NCBI GenBank assembly: GCA_021816565.1
Contig: JAKAXN010000051.1
Coordinates: 1-19,187, forward strand
DNA length: 19,187 nucleotides
Reading direction: 5' to 3'
Source of the DNA: Actinomycetes bacterium
GTDB lineage: Bacteria; Actinomycetota; Acidimicrobiia; Acidimicrobiales; Palsa-688
How positions within the stretch are numbered: the stretch's first letter is position 1; every line of letters starts with the position of its first letter. The position numbers were made by a program, and so were the translations under genes. Below, one piece after another: positions 13,523 to 19,187 of this stretch. The notes beneath the pieces were generated by a model that saw nothing but the letters and a program-made list of their open reading frames with translations, did no database searches and had not been told where the DNA came from.

Positions 13523-14887
13523 TCAGGACAGCATGGTCTCCAGGATCTCCCCGACGATCGAGATGGAGGTCTCCGGGTGCAGGAACGCCAGGCGGGCCAC
13601 CGTCTCACCCTCCCACTTGGTCGGGGTCACGAACCCGACCTGGTCCTGCAGCAACCGTCGTGACCACCGGTCGTAGTCCTCGGCCCGCCAACCGTCCCGC
13701 CGGAACAGCACCACCGACAGCTCCGGGTCCCGCACCAGGGTGAGGCCAGGGGTGCGACGGATCAGCTCGGCGGCGCCCCGGGCCACGGACAGGGCCGCTT
13801 CCACGGCGTCCCGGTAGGCGTCCGTGCCGTACACGGCCAGCGAGAACCACAGAGCCAGGCCCCGGGCCCGCCGGGTCAGGTGATAGGCGTAGTCGCTCGG
13901 GTTCCATTCCTCCGGAGCATCGGTGTGGATGACGTCGAGGTAGCTGGCGTCCTGGGTGTGGACCGCCCTCGCCAGGTTCGGGTTGCGGTAGAGGAGGGAC
14001 GCGCAATCGAAGGGGGCGAACAGCCACTTGTGCGGGTCGATGACCAGCGAATCGGCCAGTTCCACCCCGGCGTAGCAGGCGCGGACCGAGGGCGCGAACA
14101 GGCCCGCCCCCCCGTACGCCCCGTCCACGTGGAACCACATCTCCCGGCGCCCGGCCACCTCTGCGATGCCGGCCAGGTCGTCGATGATCCCGGCGTTGGT
14201 GGTACCGGCGGTGGCCGCCACGCCCACGATGCTCGAGGGATCCGGATCGGCGCTGATGGCCTGCTCCAGGTCCAGGCCGGTCAGCCGCGCCCGACTGGTC
14301 GGCACGACGAACGGGTCCACCCCGATGACCGCCAGCGACTTTCCCACCGACGAGTGGGCCTGGTCGCTGACGGCTATCCGCAACCGGCTCGGTGCCCGCT
14401 CCCCCAACCGGCGCCGCCCGATCTCCCGGGCCACGACCAGGGCCGACAGGTTCCCGGCCGACCCGCCCGACACGAAGCATCCCCCGGCGGTGGCCGGCAG
14501 CCCGGCCAGGTCGGCGATCACCCGCAGGGCCTGGTTCTCCGCCGCCACCGCCCCCGCCGCCTCCAACCAGGAGCTTCCCTGGAGGGAGGAGCACGACACC
14601 ACCATGTCGAAAAGGAGGGACGCTTTGGTGGGGGCGGCCGGTATGAAGGCCAGGAACCGGGGGCTGTCGCAGGAGACCACGGCCGGCGCCAGCACCCCGG
14701 AGAAGATCCCGAGCACCCGTTCCGGGTCGTTGCCGGCCGCCGTGATCAGGCCCTCGAGCGCCCCGTCGAGGACCTTCTTCTCCCCCGAGTAGTCCAGCGG
14801 CACCGGTTCCAGTCTCAGCCGATCGCGGCAGTAGTCGAAGATGAGCGACATCATCCGCTCGTCCGGCACGAACATCGGGTTGGGCAC
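13523..14887 (-). CDS. PLP-dependent group II amino acid decarboxylase
   Basis: A 454-residue fold-type-I PLP enzyme of the group II decarboxylase family (aromatic-L-amino-acid, glutamate, histidine and related decarboxylases). The PLP-binding lysine is K287 in VIDPHKWLFAPFDCASLLYR. D255 in WFHVDGAYGG contacts the pyridine nitrogen. The ring-stacking H178 lies in VSDQAHSS. GGSAGNLSALVVAR at 141-154 is the phosphate-binding loop. The length and the HKW segment resemble aromatic amino acid decarboxylases more than GadB. The substrate could be Phe, Tyr, Trp or another amino acid, and cannot be fixed from the motifs. The GTG at 14885-14887 has no obvious ribosome binding site and lies 25 bp after the stop of the upstream membrane-protein gene, so coupling is likely. 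The Phe/Tyr degradation genes are 5 kb away. Confidence 0.9.
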   Translation of the reverse strand: MPNPMFVPDERMMSLIFDYCRDRLRLEPVPLDYSGEKKVLDGALEGLITAAGNDPERVLGIFSGVLAPAVVSCDSPRFLAFIPAAPTKASLLFDMVVSCSSLQGSSWLEAAGAVAAENQALRVIADLAGLPATAGGCFVSGGSAGNLSALVVAREIGRRRLGERAPSRLRIAVSDQAHSSVGKSLAVIGVDPFVVPTSRARLTGLDLEQAISADPDPSSIVGVAATAGTTNAGIIDDLAGIAEVAGRREMWFHVDGAYGGAGLFAPSVRACYAGVELADSLVIDPHKWLFAPFDCASLLYRNPNLARAVHTQDASYLDVIHTDAPEEWNPSDYAYHLTRRARGLALWFSLAVYGTDAYRDAVEAALSVARGAAELIRRTPGLTLVRDPELSVVLFRRDGWRAEDYDRWSRRLLQDQVGFVTPTKWEGETVARLAFLHPETSISIVGEILETMLS

Positions 14888-14912
14888 GGGTCCAGCTTGC
14901 CCGAGCCGGGGG

Positions 14913-15443
14913 TCACCCCGGTTCGCGACCCCGACCGGCCCGGTACTCCGTCACGGCCCACAGTTCATTGACCCGCCTCGGATCGAACCGGGCCCACCCG
15001 CCATCGTCACCGACCAGCACGGCCACGTCCCGGGGGTTGCGGCGCCGCACTATCCATCCCCCGTCGAAGCGCTGCACCCGGCCGATCCCGTCGGGCTCCA
15101 GGCGGTCCAGGCGGAGCCTGGCCAGAACAGCCGGCGGCAAAGACTCCCTGTCGACGTCGGAGAAACGGGGATCGTCCGCCAGTGGGATCTCGCCCCGATC
15201 CACCGCGGCGTTGTGCAGGTCGGTACGGTTCTTCACGTACACGACCGTCGCCGCGGCCAGGCCCAGTACCAGGACCGCGAGGGTTGCGCCGGCGACCACG
15301 TTGAGGGCGGCGATGGCCGCCAGTACCACCACCGGCCCGGCGGTGACCGCCACCCGGAAGGGCAGGCTCAGTCGGGTCCACTGCTGGCGTACGGGCGGGA
15401 GGCGGCCGGGGAAGGCCTGGTCCCGGCGGGGCGGTGAGATCAT
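14913..15443 (-). CDS. Two-helix membrane protein of unknown function
   Basis: A 176-residue protein with a basic N-terminus (residues 1-28, many Arg and Pro), two adjacent membrane helices at about 30-50 and 53-71 (VAVTAGPVVVLAAIAALNVV, then AGATLAVLVLGLAAATVVYV), and a soluble C-terminal part of about 105 residues. This has charged segments (ADDPRFSDVDRESLPPAVLARLRLDRLEPDG) and ends with a strand-rich region, FDGGWIVRRRNPRDVAVLVG. I do not recognise a family. By the positive-inside rule both termini are probably cytoplasmic. It lies upstream of the decarboxylase on the same strand with a 25-bp gap, so the two are probably an operon. The ATG at 15441-15443 has no visible ribosome binding site. 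Coding bias supports a real gene. Confidence 0.65.
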   Translation of the reverse strand: MISPPRRDQAFPGRLPPVRQQWTRLSLPFRVAVTAGPVVVLAAIAALNVVAGATLAVLVLGLAAATVVYVKNRTDLHNAAVDRGEIPLADDPRFSDVDRESLPPAVLARLRLDRLEPDGIGRVQRFDGGWIVRRRNPRDVAVLVGDDGGWARFDPRRVNELWAVTEYRAGRGREPG

Positions 15444-15515
15444 GGCGACGGCGACGGGTTGTGCACGGCCGTCGAGTCTGCCAGGCGCCTGCCGTCCCGG
15501 TTGAAGCGCCCGGCC

Positions 15516-15575
15516 CCCGGTTGGGTCCGGCCCGGTTGGGTCCGACCGGGTCGGGTGCGGCCCGGTTGCGCCCGG
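15516..15575. repeat. Four imperfect 15-bp tandem repeats in the intergenic region
   Basis: Four consecutive 15-bp units, of the type CCCGGTTGGGTCCGG, occupy 15516-15530, 15531-15545, 15546-15560 and 15561-15575; the last two carry several changes. They sit in the 184-nt gap between the divergent membrane protein gene and the short-chain dehydrogenase. A minus-strand frame through them would read PGRTQ repeats, but it has no start signal and I do not call it. They could be replication slippage or binding-site iterons. The rest of the gap shows nothing I can identify. Confidence 0.7.
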
Positions 15576-15627
15576 CCGGTGGCCGGGCGATCATCGGCGG
15601 ATCCATCAAGGGCAGGAGGCAGGGAAC

Positions 15628-16374
15628 TTGGCAACGACGGTCAACCTCACCGGCAAGGTGGCCCTGGTCACGGGGGCGTCGAAGGGCATCGGGGCGGCCA
15701 TCGCCGCGGAACTGGCGGGCAACGGGGCTTCGGTCATGCTCTCGTCGCGCAAGATCACCGGGCTGGAGGAGGCCGCGGCCTCGATACCAGGTGAGACGGC
15801 GGTCTTCGCGGCCAACGCCGGCGACCCGGCATCCGCGCAGGCCTGCGTGGCCGCCACCATCGAACGGTTCGGGGGCTTGGACATCCTCGTGAACAACGCC
15901 GCCACCAACCCGTACTACGGCCGGGCCATCGACATCGACCTTGGTCGCTTCGACAAGACGGTGGAGGTCAACCTGCGGGGCCCGCTGGTGTGGACCCAGG
16001 AAGCCTGGCGCCAGGCCATGTCGGAGAAGGGCGGTGTGGTGGTGAACATCTCCTCGGTCGGAGCCATGACCTTCTCCGGGCCCATCGGGATCTATGACAT
16101 GACGAAAGCGGCGCTCATCCACCTGACCAAGCACCTGGCGTCCGAGCTGGGCCCCAAGGTCCGGGTGAACGCCATCGCCCCGGGCCTGGTGAAGACCGAC
16201 TTCGCCCGGGCCCTGTGGGAGCCCGAGGGCGAAGAGGCCTCCCGGCCGTGGCCTCTCCGGCGCCTCGGCCAGCCCGAGGACATAGCCCGGGCTGCGCTGT
16301 ACCTCTGCTCCGACCTGTCGTCGTGGGTCACCGGCGAGGTGCTGACGGTGGATGGCGGGAGCCTGCTTGTCTGA
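15628..16374 (+). CDS. Short-chain dehydrogenase/reductase (FabG-like)
   Basis: A 248-residue classical SDR. The NAD(P)-binding TGASKGIG is at 15-22, NNAA at 89-92, the catalytic serine lies in NISSVGA at about 142-143, and the catalytic Y156 and K160 lie in YDMTK. The C-terminus has VTGEVLTVDGGSLLV, usual in FabG-like enzymes. S38-R41 (SSRK) after the second strand suggests NADPH preference, though this is weak evidence. The substrate cannot be deduced: 3-oxoacyl thioesters, sugars, steroids and alcohols are all possible. The start is TTG at 15628, supported by AGGAGG 8 nt upstream; no ATG or GTG fits the family's usual N-terminus. The gene's last 47 nt overlap the end of the convergent MBL-GAF gene. 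Confidence 0.9.
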   Translation: MATTVNLTGKVALVTGASKGIGAAIAAELAGNGASVMLSSRKITGLEEAAASIPGETAVFAANAGDPASAQACVAATIERFGGLDILVNNAATNPYYGRAIDIDLGRFDKTVEVNLRGPLVWTQEAWRQAMSEKGGVVVNISSVGAMTFSGPIGIYDMTKAALIHLTKHLASELGPKVRVNAIAPGLVKTDFARALWEPEGEEASRPWPLRRLGQPEDIARAALYLCSDLSSWVTGEVLTVDGGSLLV

Positions 16375-18169
16375 CCGGGCCGTCAGCCGGTGACCACCCA
16401 TCGGCGACCAGCTCATTGCTGACCAGCCGGGCCAGGTGGCGCAGCTCGGCCAGCTGGTCGGCGGCCAAAACCCGGGGCCTGTGATCCACCACGCACAGGG
16501 TGCCCACGCGGGTGCCGTCGGGCATCACCAGCGGCGCCCCGGCGTAGAAACGGGCCCGCTCCGGCCCGGTGACCACCGGGCTGTCGGCGAAGCGCTCGTC
16601 GATCAGCAGGTCGGTCACCTGGAACACCGCCCCGTCGAGGATGGCGTGGGCGCACACCGACTCGTCGCGGGGTGTCTGCACCCGGTCGTCGCCGATCCGG
16701 GCCTTGAACCACTGGCGGTCCCGGTCGACGAGCACCACCCGGGCCACCGGCACCTTCAACCGGTCCCGGGCCAGCCGGGCGATGCGGTCGAAGCGCTCCT
16801 CCGGGGCGGTGTCGAGGAGGGCGAGTCGGCTGAGCGCCTCCAGGCGCCGCTCCTCGTCCTCGGGGACCGGTGCCACCTGCCAGCGGCAGGACCGGCCGAG
16901 CAGGGCGGCCTGCAGCTTGGCCCGGACGTGGGCCGGTGAGGCCGGCCACACCAGCCACCCGGTCACCAACGGGTCCCCTCCGGCCGGTGGCCGGCGCCGG
17001 GTGACACCGAGCACCACCGGGTTGCACTCCGAGCGGCCGGCCCGCAGGCCGGCCAGGCGGTCACGGGAGTCGGGCTGGTCGCAGTCGATCACGACCACCG
17101 TGGTGGGGTCCATGGGGCCGAACCAGACCGGCGGCAACTTCTCCACGGGAAGCTGTATCTCCTCGGCCACGTCCCGGAAGACCCGTGCCATCCCGTCGTC
17201 GGGCAGGGCGAGCAGGATGGAGCGGGCCGGGTCCGCGGCGGCCGGTCCGACGACGGCCGCCGGCTCGCCGGCCGGGCGGGACGGCCCCCGTCCCGGTCCG
17301 GGCCCGCCGATCCGCAGGCAGCAGCCCTCGGATGCAGCCATTGCGACCAACCCCGACGGTGACGGGTCCAGCCCGGCCAGGATCCGGTCGATGTCGGCGT
17401 CGGTCCGCCCCGGGTCGTGGTGGAACAGGGCCAGTCGCCGGGCCCCGCCCAGGCCGGCCGCGGCCACGGCGTACTCGACGGTGCTGTGGCCCCAGCCCTT
17501 CTTGGCCGGGTACTCGCACCCGCGGTACTGGGCATCGTGGATGACCAGGTCCGCCCCCTCCAGGAACCCGACATGTCCGGCGTCGTCGCGGCTGACCAGG
17601 ACGTCCCGACCCCCGGCCACACCCGGGTCGCACGGCTCGTGGTCCGACAGATAGACCAGGGACGCCCCGTCGGCCTCCAGGCGAAAACCGAGGGTCAGGG
17701 CCGGATGGTTGAGGTAGCGGGTCGTGACCGTCACCTCTCCGATGCGGAAGGACCCCTCGACCAGGTCCCGGTAGTCGATGCGGGCGGACAGCTGCTCGAG
17801 GCTGACCGGGAAGTAGTCGTAGCTCATCTGACCGGCGAGGGTGTCAGCGATCGACTGGCCGAGTCCCCGCGGCCCGTACACCTCCCAGCGGGCCCCCGGC
17901 TGGAACAGCGGGCCGAAGAACGGCAGGCCCTGTATGTGGTCCCAGTGGGTGTGGCTGATGAGCATCGACCCGCGCGACGGTCGGCCGGCCTCGGCCGCCT
18001 CGGCGGCTATCGCCGTTCCGAGTGGCCGGGCCCCGGTGCCGCAGTCGATGACGATGCGGGTCCCGGAGTCGGTGAGCACCTCCACGCACGAGGTGTTGCC
18101 CCCGTAGCGGACGGTTTCAGGGCCGGGCGACGCTATCGAGCCCCTGGTCCCCCAGAACCTGACCTCCAC
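16328..18169 (-). CDS. MBL-fold hydrolase fused to degenerate receiver and GAF domains
   Basis: A 613-residue multidomain protein. Residues 1-290 are a metallo-beta-lactamase fold of the class-II phosphodiesterase/RNase-Z-like type, beginning MEVRFWGTRGSIASPGPETV. It has the metal motif HTHWDH at 73-78, H155, D176-H177 (LSDHEPC) and H228 (WGHS). After a Gly/Pro-rich linker, 317-425 looks like a receiver: an opening ILLALPDD, a strand VVVIDCD near 358-364, and a closing LVWPASPAHVRAKLQAALL where the usual Lys-Pro is Trp-Pro. Residues 437-585 are a GAF domain (ERRLEALSRLALLDTAPEER ... YAGAPLVMPDGTRVGTLCVVD). The frame opens at ATG 18229, but GTG 18167-18169 has GGGGAGG 8 nt upstream and matches where I expect the family to begin. 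Its role is probably signal-regulated hydrolysis of a phosphodiester. The substrate is unknown. Confidence 0.88.
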   Translation of the reverse strand: MEVRFWGTRGSIASPGPETVRYGGNTSCVEVLTDSGTRIVIDCGTGARPLGTAIAAEAAEAGRPSRGSMLISHTHWDHIQGLPFFGPLFQPGARWEVYGPRGLGQSIADTLAGQMSYDYFPVSLEQLSARIDYRDLVEGSFRIGEVTVTTRYLNHPALTLGFRLEADGASLVYLSDHEPCDPGVAGGRDVLVSRDDAGHVGFLEGADLVIHDAQYRGCEYPAKKGWGHSTVEYAVAAAGLGGARRLALFHHDPGRTDADIDRILAGLDPSPSGLVAMAASEGCCLRIGGPGPGRGPSRPAGEPAAVVGPAAADPARSILLALPDDGMARVFRDVAEEIQLPVEKLPPVWFGPMDPTTVVVIDCDQPDSRDRLAGLRAGRSECNPVVLGVTRRRPPAGGDPLVTGWLVWPASPAHVRAKLQAALLGRSCRWQVAPVPEDEERRLEALSRLALLDTAPEERFDRIARLARDRLKVPVARVVLVDRDRQWFKARIGDDRVQTPRDESVCAHAILDGAVFQVTDLLIDERFADSPVVTGPERARFYAGAPLVMPDGTRVGTLCVVDHRPRVLAADQLAELRHLARLVSNELVADGWSPADGPVRQAGSRHPPSAPRR

Positions 18170-18234
18170 CCCAGACGCCTCCCCGAAGCCGTAGCCGAAC
18201 CGAGCCTTACCCAAGCTCCTTTCCAGCATCGGGT

Positions 18235-18249
18235 ACCGGCCAAACCGGT
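18235..18249 (-). terminator. Weak hairpin after the helicase gene
   Basis: ACCGG (18235-18239) pairs with CCGGT (18245-18249) around a 5-nt loop, 14 nt past the helicase stop on the minus strand. The stem is short and no T tract follows, so it is at best a poor terminator. Read-through into the MBL-GAF gene 93 bp downstream is possible. Confidence 0.2.
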
Positions 18250-18262
18250 CAGGTCGGCCGGC

Positions 18263-19187
18263 TCAGAACCGCTCCCGGCGCACGGTCGCCCGCCGACCCC
18301 TGATCTTGGCCCCCCTCAGGGCGGAGATGACCTCCTCGGCAGCCTCTTCGGGCACCTCGACCAGGGAGAAGCGCTGGGTTATCTCGATGGCGCCGATCTG
18401 GCGGCCCCGCAGCTGGGTCTCGCCGGTGATGGCCCCGACCAGGTCCTGCGGGCGTACCCCCGCCTCCCGCCCCACGCTGATGTACAGCCGGGTGGAGCCG
18501 CTGTCAGGCCGGCGGTCGGGCCGGCCCCGGTCCCGGTCGGCGCCGCCTTCCCCGCCGGCCGGGCGGTCCCGCCGGCCGGACGGCCGGTCGGCCGCCACGT
18601 CGGGGATTTCCGGCTCGTCGTCCTCCGAGCCGACCGTGGCGTCGTGGGCCAGCTTGACCGCGGCCACCGCCACGTCGAAGGGGTCGAACTCCTCGGCCAA
18701 CGACTCGACCACCACCCGGAACCGGTCGAGGTCGTCGGCCACGAGCACCTCGCGCAGCGCGGCCCGGGTCATCTCCAGGCGGCGTGCCCGCAGGTCGGCC
18801 ACGGTCGGGACCTTCTCGATGGCGATGCGACGCTTGGTCACGCGCTCGATGTTCTTGAGCAGCCGGTGCTCGCGCGGTTCGGCCAGGGTGATGGCCACGC
18901 CTTCCCGACCGGCCCGGCCCACCCGGCCCATGCGGTGCACGTAGGACTCCACCGAGGAGGGCACGTCGTAGTTGACCACGTGGGACAGTTGCTCCACGTC
19001 GAGGCCCCGGGCGGCCACGTCGGTGGCGACCAGGAGGTCGGCGGTGCCGGCCCGCAGTCTCCCCATCACCCGGTCCCGCTGGTCCTGGCCCATCCCCCCG
19101 TGCAGCGCCTCCGCCCGGTATCCCCGGCCGTTGAGGGTCTCGGTCAGAGCATCGACCACCTCGCGGGTACGGCAGAACACCAGCGTG
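18263..19187 (-). CDS. DEAD-box RNA helicase, C-terminal part (5' end beyond window)
   Basis: The frame is open to the right edge, so the ATPase half with the DEAD motif is outside the window. Visible in order: the second RecA-like domain, with TLVFCRTR (motif IV region), LHGGMGQDQRDRVM, LLVATDVAARGLDVE (motif V) and YVHRMGRVGRAGREG (motif VI). A helical spacer of about 80 residues follows, then an Arg/Asp/Gly-rich disordered stretch, then a DbpA-type RNA-binding domain (LYISVGREAGVRPQDLVGAI ... RFSLVEVPEEAAEEVISALR). The tail is basic. This order is that of CsdA/DeaD-type helicases, which unwind structured RNA in ribosome assembly and cold adaptation. DbpA itself or another DEAD-box paralogue is the alternative. 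The apparent internal GTG at 19180 lies inside motif IV and is not a start. Confidence 0.93.
   Translation of the reverse strand, partial: TLVFCRTREVVDALTETLNGRGYRAEALHGGMGQDQRDRVMGRLRAGTADLLVATDVAARGLDVEQLSHVVNYDVPSSVESYVHRMGRVGRAGREGVAITLAEPREHRLLKNIERVTKRRIAIEKVPTVADLRARRLEMTRAALREVLVADDLDRFRVVVESLAEEFDPFDVAVAAVKLAHDATVGSEDDEPEIPDVAADRPSGRRDRPAGGEGGADRDRGRPDRRPDSGSTRLYISVGREAGVRPQDLVGAITGETQLRGRQIGAIEITQRFSLVEVPEEAAEEVISALRGAKIRGRRATVRRERF

Noticed and set aside
15440..15634. A 64-codon minus-strand frame with PGRTQ repeats
   Set aside because: It is created by the intergenic 15-bp repeats, has no ribosome binding site and overlaps the start of the dehydrogenase gene.
1..19187. Transfer RNA, ribosomal RNA, insertion sequence or phage genes
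   Set aside because: None recognised on either strand by reading. A tRNAscan or Rfam search was not possible here and could still find a small RNA.

Overview
The window is high-GC DNA, densely coding on both strands, from an actinobacterium. A WhiB-type iron-sulfur regulator is specific to Actinobacteria and their phages. The mix of neighbours (DUF523 protein, membrane GGDEF-EAL protein, tryptophan-repeat subtilase) suggests an Acidimicrobiia-like lineage; the class assignment is inference. No rRNA, tRNA, CRISPR array, transposase, integrase or phage gene was seen, so this reads as ordinary chromosome. Both ends cut genes: a lipoprotein on the left and a DEAD-box RNA helicase on the right. 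No stretch longer than about 200 bases lacks a gene.

Layout. Bases 1-2253, all minus strand: a truncated lipoprotein, a DUF523/TudS-family protein, a WhiB regulator, a 79-residue small gene with its own promoter candidate and a strong terminator, and an inositol-monophosphatase-family enzyme. Bases 2350-4048: an unrecognised 186-residue protein (plus), a 44-residue membrane protein (minus) whose ribosome binding site is buried in a 15-bp hairpin, and a membrane-anchored histidine-rich protein (plus). Bases 4052-8937 form an aromatic amino acid catabolic island. An Lrp/AsnC regulator and phenylalanine hydroxylase run leftward. 4-Hydroxyphenylpyruvate dioxygenase, fumarylacetoacetase and homogentisate 1,2-dioxygenase run rightward as a tight operon.

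Bases 8934-15443, all minus strand: a membrane GAF-PAS-GGDEF-EAL cyclic-di-GMP enzyme, a secreted S8 protease ending in 17 Trp-Asn pentapeptide repeats, a PLP-dependent group II decarboxylase, and a two-helix membrane protein that is probably its operon partner. Bases 15628-19187: a short-chain dehydrogenase (plus), a metallo-beta-lactamase / degenerate receiver / GAF fusion protein (minus), and the 3' part of the DEAD-box helicase (minus).

How the genes work together. The island covers Phe to Tyr (phhA), 4-hydroxyphenylpyruvate to homogentisate (hppD), ring opening (hmgA) and final cleavage to fumarate and acetoacetate (fah). The Lrp regulator and overlapping palindromes in the divergent promoter region are the likely control. 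The tyrosine aminotransferase and maleylacetoacetate isomerase steps are not encoded here. The amino acid decarboxylase 5 kb away may act on related substrates, but that link is not shown by the sequence. Least explained are the occluded small membrane gene, the self-contained 79-residue gene, the Trp-repeat tail of the protease and the MBL-receiver-GAF fusion.
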